A DNA stretch of 64,000 nt from NCBI RefSeq assembly GCF_030816895.1, contig NZ_JAUSYL010000001.1:744001-808000 (forward strand). Direction: 5' to 3'. The DNA is from Clavibacter sp. B3I6. Lineage in GTDB: Bacteria; Actinomycetota; Actinomycetes; Actinomycetales; Microbacteriaceae. The position numbers were made by a program, and so were the translations under genes. The notes beneath the pieces are model-generated. The model saw only the letters and a program-made list of their open reading frames with translations. It ran no database searches and was not told where the DNA came from. Shown in pieces: positions 8,783-17,398 of the stretch (position 1 is the stretch's first letter; each line of letters begins with the position of its first letter).

Positions 8783-10632
8783 GGGAGCTCCTTGGCCGAG
8801 GTGATGTGGGTGCTGGACGCGTAGAGGCGGATCTTCTCGCCCGAGTTCACCGGGGGGACGTACATGAGCATCTGGGCCGTGCGCACGGTGTCGAAGCCCT
8901 TGGCCGAGTCGGTGAGTCCGGTGATCGCCTGGACCTCCGGGTTCGCGTTGACCTTCGCGCCCTCGGTGGTGGGCTTCGCCACGATGCCGAGCTGCACGGT
9001 CACGCTCACCAGCGCGCCGGACTCGACCGTGGACATCGCGACGGGCGTCGTCGTGTCCGCGGTGGCCGCGAACTCGACCGAGCCCGTCTCGCCGATGGAC
9101 GCCGGGAAGTCGACCTTCCGCTTCGCGTCCTGCGCGCGCACGCCGTCGTCCGTCGGGTCGAACAGCCCGGCGTACTCGCTGGCGTCGCCCTTGTTCAGCA
9201 CGTCCGCGTAGGCGGCCGAGAGCTGGTCGGGCTGCACGGTCAGGAGCTTCACGTCCGGTGCCAGGCGCGCGGCGCCGATGGCGGCCGGGGCCACGTCCGG
9301 GAGGGCGGCGGTGGTGGAGACGGGCATGGCGTAGAGCACGCGGTAGTTCTCCCGCGGGCTCTCCTGCACGAGCGTGAGCGACAGGGTCGGCGCGTCCTCG
9401 GTGTCGGGGTCCTTCACGACGGCGGCGATGGTGCGCGGCCAGGCGATCGTCGCCTGCGGCAGCGTCAGCTGGAGATCGCCCGCGGGGATGGCGGGGACCG
9501 CCGCGATGTCGGGCTTGGCCTTCCGCACCTGGTAGTCGGAGGTGCGCTCCTGCAGGGCGGGACCCGCGAACCGGGGCGCCAGCGTCGCGGCGTCGAGCGA
9601 CTGGTCGGCCGCCGTGGCGACCTCGGAGACGCGGGAGACGATGCGCTCCGCCTGGTCCTCGGTGACGACGGGCGGATCCGCGTCCTCCGCCTCGCGGGCG
9701 GCGTCGAGGGACGAGGTGGGCGTCGGCGTGGCGGTGGTGCCCGCGCCGGCCGTGAGGTCCGCGGGGGCGCCCTGCGCGGTGCAGCCGCTCAGCGCGAGGC
9801 CGGTGACCACGAGGACGGGGAGGGCGACGAGGCTGCGGCGACCGCGTGCGCGCGGGGCGGGCGCGGATCCGGTGCCGGCGGTGAGCGCGGCACGTCGCGC
9901 GGCCGGGCCGATGCGCGGGATGCGCGGGCCGCCGCGCGGCGGGAGGTTGCGGCGCGGACCGCGGCTCCGGCGCAGGTGGCGGAGCGCGAGGAGGTAGAGG
10001 ACGAGCCCCACGACCAGGAGCACGATGCCCCCGACCACCAGCGGGATCACCCAGGGCGACTCGCCCTCGGACGGCCACGAGACGGCGACGTCGGCGGGGG
10101 CCGGAGCCTGGCCGTCGGTCGCGAGGAGGACGCTGACGTCGTCCGGCAGCTTCGTGCTGAGGGACAGCTCGCCCTGGCCGGTCTGCTCGGAGAGCCAGAG
10201 GTCGGATCCACGGGGGTCGGTCACCGTGGACGTCGCCGCGGCGTCGGTGCCGGACCCCTCCGCGGGCGCGCTCGGGGTGGGCGTGGGGCTGGGCGCGGGC
10301 GTGGTCGCCTCGGGCTCGACGAGCTCGCTCGTCAGCGCGCCCTCGTCGTCCATCCCGATGCGCGTGTACGGGCTGCTGCCGACCCACGCGTCGACGTCGG
10401 TCGAGGGGGCGTAGGCGGCGAACAGCTCGCCTTCGCCGCGGACGACGGTGTCCTGCAGGCCCGGGTGCGCGTTGAGCGTCTTCCCGTCGAGGACCGTGTA
10501 CGCGGCGCCGCCGGCGGAGGACGTGGCCGCGGTGATGCGGTCGGGTCCCGCCAGGAACGTGTGCTGGGCGATCCCCAGCCCGATCATGAGGGCCGCGACC
10601 ACGAAGGTCGCGATCGCCAGGACGAATCGCAC
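8779..10632 (-). CDS. membrane protein with an internal lipoprotein-like signal; unknown function
   Basis: 617 aa, family not recognised. Order: N-terminal TM helix (about 4-22); extracytoplasmic-looking domain with a Pro/Thr linker (about 108-125); second TM helix (about 194-216); a basic Arg/Pro linker; then RRSLVALPVLVVTGLALSGC, which has the n-region, hydrophobic core and lipobox of a lipoprotein signal with Cys at about 284; then a roughly 330-aa soluble domain. It reads like a small membrane protein fused to a lipoprotein. The GTG start has GAGGAG about 8 nt upstream. It is co-transcribed with the thioredoxin-TPR gene. An internal start giving a separate lipoprotein is possible but was not seen clearly. 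Confidence 0.75.
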   Translation of the reverse strand: MRFVLAIATFVVAALMIGLGIAQHTFLAGPDRITAATSSAGGAAYTVLDGKTLNAHPGLQDTVVRGEGELFAAYAPSTDVDAWVGSSPYTRIGMDDEGALTSELVEPEATTPAPSPTPTPSAPAEGSGTDAAATSTVTDPRGSDLWLSEQTGQGELSLSTKLPDDVSVLLATDGQAPAPADVAVSWPSEGESPWVIPLVVGGIVLLVVGLVLYLLALRHLRRSRGPRRNLPPRGGPRIPRIGPAARRAALTAGTGSAPAPRARGRRSLVALPVLVVTGLALSGCTAQGAPADLTAGAGTTATPTPTSSLDAAREAEDADPPVVTEDQAERIVSRVSEVATAADQSLDAATLAPRFAGPALQERTSDYQVRKAKPDIAAVPAIPAGDLQLTLPQATIAWPRTIAAVVKDPDTEDAPTLSLTLVQESPRENYRVLYAMPVSTTAALPDVAPAAIGAARLAPDVKLLTVQPDQLSAAYADVLNKGDASEYAGLFDPTDDGVRAQDAKRKVDFPASIGETGSVEFAATADTTTPVAMSTVESGALVSVTVQLGIVAKPTTEGAKVNANPEVQAITGLTDSAKGFDTVRTAQMLMYVPPVNSGEKIRLYASSTHITSAKELP

Positions 10633-10769
10633 GGGTGTCTCCTCTCGTGTCGTCGCGCGCGGCCGCGTGGGTGGCGGTCGGGGTGCCGACCGCGCCGGCC
10701 GGCGAGCACGGGTGCTCGCGCGACGTTCCGCCGTGCTGCGGGCGGACCGGCGGCGGACGACGACATCGA

Positions 10770-10775
10770 AGGATA
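10770..10775 (-). promoter_or_regulatory. -10 element for the membrane protein operon
   Basis: TATCCT on the minus strand in the 270-bp divergent region, about 140 nt before the GTG at 10632. Confidence 0.35.
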
Positions 10776-10841
10776 CCGGACGACGCTGGGAGCGCCTCCC
10801 GGACGGCATCCCCGCGCCCGGGGCCGCGAGCGGCGACTCGG

Positions 10842-10847
10842 TAGGAT
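10842..10847 (+). promoter_or_regulatory. -10 element for the DivIVA-like coiled-coil gene
   Basis: TAGGAT, about 55 nt before the GTG at 10903. The leader carries the GAAGGAG ribosome site. Confidence 0.4.
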
Positions 10848-10902
10848 CGGCACCTGCCGCGCCCCGCCCGGCGTCGGCGAGCCGCCCCGCGAAGGAGTCC
10901 CC

Positions 10903-12675
10903 GTGCCCCACGACGACACGCCGTTCAGCCCCGCCATGCGCGGCTACAACCGCGACGAGGTCGACCGGGCCGTCGGCGACCTGCGTCGCGAGCTCATCCG
11001 GTCGAACCAGCAGGGCGCCGAGCTGCGGGCCGAGGTCGAGCGCCTCCGCCGCAGCGAGCAGGAGCTGCGCGACGAGCTCGAGGAGGTCGGCAGCCCGACG
11101 TTCGCCGGACTCGGGAGCCGGCTCGAGGCGACCCTCCGCGTCGCCGAGGAGCAGTCCACGCGCCTCGTCGCCCAGGCCGACGCCGACGCCGCCCGGCTCC
11201 GCCGCTCCACCCAGGAGGAGACGGACGCGCAGCGGGCCGAGGCCGAGGCGACCGCGCGTCACCTCGTCGACTCCGCCCGCGCGCAGGCCGCGCAGATCCT
11301 CGACGCCGCGCGCCGCGAGGCCGACGACCTGCGCGAGCGCGCCGACGACCGGGCCGAGGGGCTCCGCAGCGACGCCGAGCGCGAGGCCGCGGCGCTCCTC
11401 CTGCGCACGCGCACCGAGGTCGCCGACCTCCGGGCCACCGCCGAGCGCGAGACCGACGCCCTGCGGGCCGAGGCCGCCCGCGAGGTCGCCGAGCTCCGCG
11501 CCCGCGTCGACCGCGAGACCGACGAGGCCCGACGCGACGCCGCCGACCTCGCCCGCGCGACCGCCCTCGGCCGCGGCGCCCTCGAGCGCGAGCTCGCCGA
11601 CGCCCGGGCCCGGCACGACGAGGCCGTCGCCGAGGAGCGGGCCGACCTCGACCGCGACGTGCGGGAGACCGAGGAGCGGCTCCGCCTCGACGAGGAGACG
11701 CAGCGCTCCGCCCTGGCCCTGCTCGACGAGCAGACCCGCGCCGACCTCGACGGCGAGATCGAGCAGGCTCGCACCGACTGGGACCGCCAGCTGCAGGCGT
11801 CGCGCGACGACTTCGACCGCCGGATCCACGCCGAGCGCACCGCCTTCGACCGCGACGTGGAGGAGACACGTGCGGCCCTCGAGCGCGAGATCGCGGAGAC
11901 GCGGGAGGCCCTCGAGCTGGAGGTGGCGACCATCCGCGGCGACCTCGCCCGCGATGTCGAGGAGGCGCGCACGGACCTCGCGCGCGACATCGCGCAGGGG
12001 ACGGAGGCGCTCGACCGCGAGACGCGCGCGACGCGCGCCCAGCTGGAGCTCGAGGCGATCACCGCGCGCGCCGCCCTGGAGCGCGAGGTCGCCGACGCGG
12101 AGGCCCTCGAGGCCGACCGCCGCGAGGCCGAGCGTCTGCGCCTGGAGCGCGAGGCCGCCGCGGTGCGCCGCGAGCTCTCCGCGGAGGCCGAGGAGGCGCG
12201 CCTGCGCCTCAGCCGCGAGATCGAGCAGGGCCACCTCGACCTCGACGCCGAGATCACCGCGCGCCGCGACCACGACGCGCGCGACGCGGCCGAGCGCCAG
12301 CGCGACGCCGCCGAGCGCACGGCCGCCTACCTCGGGGAGGCGGAGGCACGGCTGCAGGAGGTCACGGCGCTCCTGGCGTCCACGCGCGAGGAGGCCGAGA
12401 CGCTCGCGGTCGAGAGCCGCGAGGCCGCGCGGAAGGTCCGGGACGACGCCGACCACGACGCGCGCGCCGCCCTCGCCGACGCCGAGCGCCGCGCGCGCGA
12501 GTCGGTGGCGGACGCGGAGCGCCGTGCGCGCGAGACGGTCGCCGACGCGGAGGAGCGCCTGGACCGCATTAGGATCGAGCGCGAGGCGGTCGCCGCGTAC
12601 CTCGAGAACGTCCGCGGCGTGCTGACCCAGGCCGACGACGCCTCCTCCTCCGACGATTCCCGCACCGTGCGCTGA
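10903..12675 (+). CDS. long DivIVA-domain coiled-coil protein (Scy/FilP-like cytoskeletal type)
   Basis: 590 aa. The N-terminus FSPAMRGYNRDEVDRAV matches the DivIVA lipid-binding motif (GYxxxEVDxxL). Almost all the rest is charged coiled coil built of Ala/Arg/Glu/Asp heptad-like repeats with no membrane segment. Such proteins organise the pole or growth zone in actinobacteria (Scy, FilP); a role in polar growth or cell shape is inferred. The GTG start has GAAGGAG 5 nt upstream. The AI-2E family transporter follows 26 nt after the stop and is probably co-transcribed. Confidence 0.8.
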   Translation: MPHDDTPFSPAMRGYNRDEVDRAVGDLRRELIRSNQQGAELRAEVERLRRSEQELRDELEEVGSPTFAGLGSRLEATLRVAEEQSTRLVAQADADAARLRRSTQEETDAQRAEAEATARHLVDSARAQAAQILDAARREADDLRERADDRAEGLRSDAEREAAALLLRTRTEVADLRATAERETDALRAEAAREVAELRARVDRETDEARRDAADLARATALGRGALERELADARARHDEAVAEERADLDRDVRETEERLRLDEETQRSALALLDEQTRADLDGEIEQARTDWDRQLQASRDDFDRRIHAERTAFDRDVEETRAALEREIAETREALELEVATIRGDLARDVEEARTDLARDIAQGTEALDRETRATRAQLELEAITARAALEREVADAEALEADRREAERLRLEREAAAVRRELSAEAEEARLRLSREIEQGHLDLDAEITARRDHDARDAAERQRDAAERTAAYLGEAEARLQEVTALLASTREEAETLAVESREAARKVRDDADHDARAALADAERRARESVADAERRARETVADAEERLDRIRIEREAVAAYLENVRGVLTQADDASSSDDSRTVR

Positions 12676-12701
12676 GCGCGCTCCGACTCGGAGGCCCCGA
12701 C

Positions 12702-13760
12702 GTGAAGATCCAGAACCCCTACCGCCTCGGCCTCCTCGCCGGCCTCGGCGTGCTCACCGCGCTGGTCATCGGCGGCGCGCTGGTCTCGCTCGGCACGGTG
12801 CTCACCTACGTCGGCACGGCGATCTTCCTGGCGCTCGGCATCGACCCCCTCGTCACGTTCCTCGAGCGCAAGGGCGTGCCCCGCCCGCTCGCGATCCTCG
12901 TCATCTTCCTGGTGCTCCTCGGGTCCCTCGCCGGGATCCTGCTCGCGGTGATCCCCGTCGTCGTCAACCAGGCGAGCGCGCTCGTCACCCAGATCGTGCA
13001 GTACGCGCAGAGCGTCAGCGGCGACCAGTTCATCGAGAACCTGCAGTCGTTCGTCCCGCGGGAGGTCTTCGACGTGCAGAGCGGCGCGGACCAGCTCATC
13101 GAGTACCTCTCGAACGCGTCCAACGTCGCGACCATCACCGGCAACGTCCTCACGGTGGCGTTCACCATCGGCAACGCCCTCTTCGGCATGGTCGTCATCG
13201 TGATCCTCACCATGTACTTCACGGCCTCGCTGAACTCCTTCAAGAGCGGCCTCTACAAGCTGGTCCCGGCCACCCGGCGCGCGCGCTTCGCCGACATCGC
13301 CGAGCAGATCACGCAGTCGGTCGGGCGCTACGTCACCGGGCAGGTCGGGCTCGCGCTCGTGAACGGCGTCCTCAGCTTCATCTACCTCAGCATCGTGGGC
13401 GCCTCGCTGCCCGCCGTGTGGGCGTTCATCGCGTTCCTGTTCTCGCTGCTGCCCCTCGTGGGCACGATCACGGGCTCCGCGCTCATCGTGCTGGGCCAGA
13501 TCGTGCTGCTGCCCGAGTCGGTGAACACGTGGATCGCCGTGGCGGTCTACTACCTCGTGTACATGCAGATCGAGGCGTACGTGCTCAGCCCGAACATCAT
13601 GAACCGCGCCGTCAAGGTGCCCGGCGTCGTCGTGGTCATCGCGGCGCTCACGGGCGGCACGCTGCTCGGCGTGCTGGGCGCGCTCATCGCCGTGCCGGTC
13701 GCCGCCGCGGTGCTGCTCATCATCCGGCAGGTCGCGATCCCGCTGCAGAACGAGCGCTGA
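12702..13760 (+). CDS. AI-2E family transporter (PerM/YdiK type) membrane protein
   Basis: 352 aa, polytopic: two N-terminal TM helices, a third (ILVIFLVLLGSLAGILLAVI), a soluble amphipathic segment (about 90-145), then at least four more helices ending in LIAVPVAAAVLLIIRQV. This is the AI-2E exporter family fold. The substrate is unknown, and the family name should not be read as proof of AI-2 export. GTG start with a GGAGG-like site about 8 nt upstream. Confidence 0.85.
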   Translation: MKIQNPYRLGLLAGLGVLTALVIGGALVSLGTVLTYVGTAIFLALGIDPLVTFLERKGVPRPLAILVIFLVLLGSLAGILLAVIPVVVNQASALVTQIVQYAQSVSGDQFIENLQSFVPREVFDVQSGADQLIEYLSNASNVATITGNVLTVAFTIGNALFGMVVIVILTMYFTASLNSFKSGLYKLVPATRRARFADIAEQITQSVGRYVTGQVGLALVNGVLSFIYLSIVGASLPAVWAFIAFLFSLLPLVGTITGSALIVLGQIVLLPESVNTWIAVAVYYLVYMQIEAYVLSPNIMNRAVKVPGVVVVIAALTGGTLLGVLGALIAVPVAAAVLLIIRQVAIPLQNER

Positions 13761-13776
13761 GCGCGGCGGTCCGGGA

Positions 13777-13794
13777 CGCGGCCTCCGGGCCGCG
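13777..13794. terminator. hairpin between convergent genes
   Basis: 7-bp perfect GC stem (CGCGGCC with GGCCGCG) closed by a TCCG tetraloop, in the 78-bp gap between the convergent stops at 13760 and 13839. No U-tract. Confidence 0.5.
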
Positions 13795-13838
13795 GGCCCC
13801 GCGGCGTCCGGCGGCTCGTTGGACGTCGAGCGGGAGCG

Positions 13839-14573
13839 TCAGCGGGCGAGCGGCCACTCGGTCGCGAGCGGGAGCGCCGCCGGGTTCACGGTGCGCACGA
13901 TCTCGGTGAGGACGCGCGCCACCTGCGCCTCCCCCACCCACAGGTGCTTGGCGCCGTCCACGGCGAAGAGCTCCGCCTCGGGCACGGACGCGAATCGCTC
14001 ACGCGCCTCCGCGGGCTGCAGGAAGTCGTCGTGCTCGGGGACGAGGATCACGAGGCGGCGCGGATCACCGTGCCAGGCGGCCACCTCGTCGGCCGTGGCG
14101 CGGTGCAGCGGCGGCGAGAGCAGGATCGCTCCCTCCACGGGGTGGGCGCGCCCGTGCTTCAGGGCGACCTCCGTGCCGAAGGACCAGCCGACGATCCACG
14201 GTGCCGGGAGCCCGCGCGCGGCCACGAGGTCCATGGCGGCCGCCAGGTCGTGCCGCTCGCCGTCGCCGCCGTCGAACGCGCCGTCGCTCGTGCCGCGGGC
14301 CGACGTGGTGCCGCGCGTGTTGAAGCGCAGCACGGCCAGGTCGGCCAGGGCGGGCAGCCGGAGTGCGGCCTTGCGCAGGACGTGGGAGTCCATGAAGCCG
14401 CCGGCCGTGGGCAGCGGGTGGAGCGTGACGAGCGTCGCGACCGGATCCCGGCCGGCGGGCAGCGCCAGCTCCCCCACGAGCCGCAGCCCGTCGGCGGTGA
14501 CCAGCTCGACGTCCTCACGGCGGGCCGGCAGCTCGGTGGAGCTCGTGATGGGGCGGGGCGCGGTGTCCGTCAT
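13839..14573 (-). CDS. alpha/beta hydrolase (dienelactone hydrolase / DUF-like esterase type)
   Basis: 244 aa. Nucleophile elbow GWSFGTEVAL (GxSxG), a late acid in VPEHDDFLQP and His in DGAKHLW give the catalytic triad. Early HPLPTAGGFMDSHVL fits the oxyanion-hole region. No signal peptide, so cytoplasmic. The substrate is unknown. The ATG overlaps the stop of the upstream zinc-motif gene as ATGA, indicating a two-gene operon. Confidence 0.85.
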   Translation of the reverse strand: MTDTAPRPITSSTELPARREDVELVTADGLRLVGELALPAGRDPVATLVTLHPLPTAGGFMDSHVLRKAALRLPALADLAVLRFNTRGTTSARGTSDGAFDGGDGERHDLAAAMDLVAARGLPAPWIVGWSFGTEVALKHGRAHPVEGAILLSPPLHRATADEVAAWHGDPRRLVILVPEHDDFLQPAEARERFASVPEAELFAVDGAKHLWVGEAQVARVLTEIVRTVNPAALPLATEWPLAR

Positions 14574-14866
14574 GAGACCTTCCAGCAGTGGGTGTGCCAG
14601 TGGCGGCGGGCGGCGAGGTCGCTCTCCTCGCCCATCATGCCGTCGGCGCGCCAGGCCACGACGTGCGCGTGGCCGGGCTCGATGTCGAGGGTGCAGCCGG
14701 GGCAGCGGTAGACCTTGAGCGCGCGCGCCGCCGAGACGGGCTGCACCTTCCACACGCGTCCCCGCCGGGTCTCCGTGCGCTGCGAGCCGCTGAGGAGCCG
14801 CGTGAGCACGTCCTCGTCCTCGTCCACCGGGCGGCGTCTCCCCCGGGGTCGGTTGCTGCGCGGCAT
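14570..14866 (-). CDS. small putative zinc-binding protein
   Basis: 98 aa. Basic N-terminus, then YRCPGC and a distal HWHTHCW segment, which together can form a Cys/His zinc site. Homologues in Microbacteriaceae are often labelled ATP/GTP-binding, but no P-loop is visible here. Function unknown. A leaderless promoter precedes the ATG, and the hydrolase follows with ATGA coupling. Confidence 0.75.
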   Translation of the reverse strand: MPRSNRPRGRRRPVDEDEDVLTRLLSGSQRTETRRGRVWKVQPVSAARALKVYRCPGCTLDIEPGHAHVVAWRADGMMGEESDLAARRHWHTHCWKVS

Positions 14867-14872
14867 GATCCG

Positions 14873-14878
14873 ATCCTA
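14873..14878 (-). promoter_or_regulatory. leaderless -10 element
   Basis: TAGGAT on the minus strand, exactly 6 nt before the ATG at 14866. No ribosome binding site. Confidence 0.55.
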
Positions 14879-14971
14879 GGCCGCACGCGGGACACCTCCC
14901 GCAGCCGGCCCCGGAGCAGGACGTCCGGACGCATGTGCGCCGGACGTCCGACCGTCAGCGCCAGTTCGCGA

Positions 14972-15697
14972 TCAGTACCAGTTCTTGAGGACGCTGTGCG
15001 CCTTCGCGCCGCACGGGGAGCCGTAGCGCGCGTCGATGTACTGCAGGCCCCAGGTGATCTGCGTGGCCGGGTTCGTCTGCCAGTCGGCTCCGGCGGACGC
15101 CATCTTGCTGCCGGGCAGGGCCTGCGGGATGCCGTAGGCGCCGCTCGGGTTGTAGGCGTTGACGCGCCAGCCCGACTCCTTGGTCCACAGGTAGTCGAGG
15201 CAGGCGTACTGGTCGTCGCCCATGCCCTGCGACGCGAGGATGCTGCGGGCGATGCCCTTGGCGCTGCCGGGATCCGGGATCGCGACGGCGCCGCCGCCGC
15301 CACCGCCGGTGGACGGCTTCGCGCCGCCGGACGCCTTCGCGCCCGAGCCGGTGGCCGGCGCGGGCGTGGCCACGGGAGGCGGCGGGGGCGGGGGCGGCGG
15401 CGCGATCGACTTGAAGCCGGGCTCGATCTCGACGGCGGTGTCGACGCTGGCGACCTGCAGGGTCTGGGCGTCGGCGCGGGCGAGCTGCGCGACGGTGGTC
15501 TGGTACTCCTGGTACTGCGGGTTCGCGACGGCGCCGGACGTGGGATCCACCACGTTGACGAGCATGAACGCGGCCGCGGCCCCGAACGCGATCGTCGGGG
15601 CGACGACCCGCGAGAACGCGCTGCGTCGTCGCGGGACGGGCCTCGCGGCGGCGGTGAGCGGCGGACGAGGAGCGGGGACGTTCGTGTGGCTACCCAT
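14972..15697 (-). CDS. secreted lytic transglycosylase-like protein
   Basis: 241 aa. N-terminal TM/signal anchor (VVAPTIAFGAAAAFMLVNVV, about 31-50), a poly-Pro stretch (about 101-109), a Gly/Ala/Pro linker, and a C-terminal lysozyme-like domain: WTKESGWRVNAYNPSGAYGI contains the catalytic-type Glu, followed by PQALPGSKMA, TQITWGLQYI and a Cys pair (YACLDY, SPCGA) that could form a disulfide. It probably cleaves peptidoglycan outside the membrane. Monocistronic. Confidence 0.85.
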   Translation of the reverse strand: MGSHTNVPAPRPPLTAAARPVPRRRSAFSRVVAPTIAFGAAAAFMLVNVVDPTSGAVANPQYQEYQTTVAQLARADAQTLQVASVDTAVEIEPGFKSIAPPPPPPPPPVATPAPATGSGAKASGGAKPSTGGGGGGAVAIPDPGSAKGIARSILASQGMGDDQYACLDYLWTKESGWRVNAYNPSGAYGIPQALPGSKMASAGADWQTNPATQITWGLQYIDARYGSPCGAKAHSVLKNWY

Positions 15698-15708
15698 GAC
15701 TCCGCCCG

Positions 15709-15714
15709 ACTCTA
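15709..15714 (-). promoter_or_regulatory. -10 element for the transglycosylase
   Basis: TAGAGT on the minus strand, 11 nt before the ATG at 15697. A GGCGGAG ribosome-like site lies between. Confidence 0.4.
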
Positions 15715-15801
15715 CCCAACCGCCACCCGATCGGCGAGTCCCTGTCCGGATCGGGGGCGTGCTGCCAGGGGCGGGTGACGGGGAGGGCGGGCCGCACGGC
15801 C

Positions 15802-16347
15802 TCAGCGGACCGCGTTCATGACGTCGACGACCGCGTCCAGCAGCAGGTCGACCTGGGCCTCGCGGTACCCGCCGCGGCGGGGATGGAACGCCACCGTGCG
15901 GACGTCGTCGACGCTCATCGGCTTGGTGCCGCGGAAGTACTTGGCGACCCGGTCGGCGAAGCGGTCGACCTCGCGCCGGTCGTACCCGGTGGTGAGGAGG
16001 CCCGCGCGGTCGAACCGCTCCCCCGACGGCCGGCTGACCCGGTCGAGGATCTCCTGCGCGGCACGACGGGCCTCCGCGTTCCAGGCCTCGGCACCCACGC
16101 GCGCGACCGTGCGGTCGCGCTCGCGCACGGCGAAGGCGTCCTCCAGGCGCTCGAGGACCCGGTCCACCGCGGCGGCCGAGTAGCCCCCGCGGCGCATGTC
16201 GAAGGACACCCGGCGGATGGCCTCCGAGGTCAGCGACCGGTCGGCCTCGTCGTCGTAGCAGCGGCGCGCGTCGCGCAGGAAGGAGTCGACCTGGTCCGGG
16301 TCGTAGCCGCGCTCGCGGCGGCCCGCGCTCGGGAAGGTGGTGGTCAT
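15802..16347 (-). CDS. DivIVA-domain repeat protein
   Basis: 181 aa with four spaced copies of the DivIVA entry motif: GYDPDQVDSFL, GYSAAAVDRVL, GYDRREVDRFA and GYREAQVDLLL. This matches the known actinobacterial DivIVA-repeat family (TIGR03543/03544 types). No long coiled coil or TM. The role at membranes or the pole is unknown. The start at 16347 is supported by TAGGAT 7 nt upstream; an alternative ATG at 16356 would overlap that hexamer. Confidence 0.8.
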   Translation of the reverse strand: MTTTFPSAGRRERGYDPDQVDSFLRDARRCYDDEADRSLTSEAIRRVSFDMRRGGYSAAAVDRVLERLEDAFAVRERDRTVARVGAEAWNAEARRAAQEILDRVSRPSGERFDRAGLLTTGYDRREVDRFADRVAKYFRGTKPMSVDDVRTVAFHPRRGGYREAQVDLLLDAVVDVMNAVR

Positions 16348-16354
16348 CCGGGAC

Positions 16355-16360
16355 ATCCTA
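16355..16360 (-). promoter_or_regulatory. leaderless -10 overlapping the cdsA stop codon
   Basis: TAGGAT on the minus strand, 7 nt before the ATG at 16347. Its TAG is the stop codon of cdsA, so this promoter is embedded in the end of the upstream gene. Confidence 0.5.
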
Positions 16361-17398
16361 CGAGGTACCGCCCGTGACGATGAGGAACAGCGCATAGGCC
16401 GCGGCAGCCGACGGCAGCACCGAGTCCAGCCGGTCCAGGAAGCCGCCGTGGCCGGGGAGCCAGGAGCTGATGTCCTTGACGCCGAGGTCGCGCTTCATCA
16501 ACGACTCGGCGAGGTCGCCGAGCGTCGCGGTCACCACGATGACGAGCCCGAGCACGATCCCGAACCACCAGGCTTCGTGGATCATGAACACCGACAGGAG
16601 GATGCCCGCGATGACGGCGGCGGCGACCGCTCCGGCGAACCCCTCCCACGTCTTCTTCGGGCTGATGGTCGGCGCCATGGGGTGCTTGCCGAAGTTGAGG
16701 CCGGCGACGTAGGCCCCCGTGTCGCAGCAGACCACGAGGATGAGGAACGCCAGCGTCCACCACTCGCCGCCGTCACCCGCGGTGAGCAGCACCGCGAACG
16801 AGCCGAGGAGCCCCACGTAGGCGAGCAGGAAGACGCTCGAGCCGATGTCGCCCAGGAGCGCCCGGCGGGACGTGCGCCGGGCAGGCACCGCCTGCTCGAC
16901 GACGCGCCAGATCGCGAGGAACGCCATGCCGCCGAGCAGCCCCAGCCACTGGCCGTCGGGCTGCCCGTAGTATGTGATCGGCACGAGCGCGACGACCGCG
17001 ATGACGGACCCGACGCGCGGCACCCGGCGCCCCGCCTGGCGGAGCGCCGTGGCGAGCTCGTACGCGGTGAACGCCACGAGAGCGATCCCGATGAGCAGGA
17101 AGAGCTGCTTGACGACCACGAGGCTGACGAGCACGACGCCGCCGAGCAGGAGCCCGACCGACACCGCGAACAGCAGGTTGCGGCCGGTCCGCGCGTTGAT
17201 GCGGTCGTTGGTCGCCTCGAGCGACGCACGGGTCGCCCGCACCTGGGCGGTGAGGTCGGCGCGCGTCGCCTGCACCTGCGCCTCGAACTCGGCGCGGGTC
17301 ACGCGGCCGCGATGGCGGCGGATCCGCGAGCCTCCATCGGGACCCGCGGCGGGCGGCACGACGGGCGCCCGTCCGACGGGATCCTCGGGGCTGGCCAC
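16358..17398 (-). CDS. cdsA: phosphatidate cytidylyltransferase
   Basis: Makes CDP-diacylglycerol from phosphatidate and CTP, the entry to phospholipid synthesis. 346 aa, integral membrane. Charged N-terminal extension with a short coiled coil (about 30-70), about eight TM helices, then the CDS signature: ISPKKTWEGFAGAV and GDLAESLMKRDLGVKDISSW with LPGHGGFLDRLDS. ATG 17398 directly abuts the frr stop, so it is translated from the frr transcript as in many bacteria. Confidence 0.95.
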   Translation of the reverse strand: MASPEDPVGRAPVVPPAAGPDGGSRIRRHRGRVTRAEFEAQVQATRADLTAQVRATRASLEATNDRINARTGRNLLFAVSVGLLLGGVVLVSLVVVKQLFLLIGIALVAFTAYELATALRQAGRRVPRVGSVIAVVALVPITYYGQPDGQWLGLLGGMAFLAIWRVVEQAVPARRTSRRALLGDIGSSVFLLAYVGLLGSFAVLLTAGDGGEWWTLAFLILVVCCDTGAYVAGLNFGKHPMAPTISPKKTWEGFAGAVAAAVIAGILLSVFMIHEAWWFGIVLGLVIVVTATLGDLAESLMKRDLGVKDISSWLPGHGGFLDRLDSVLPSAAAAYALFLIVTGGTS

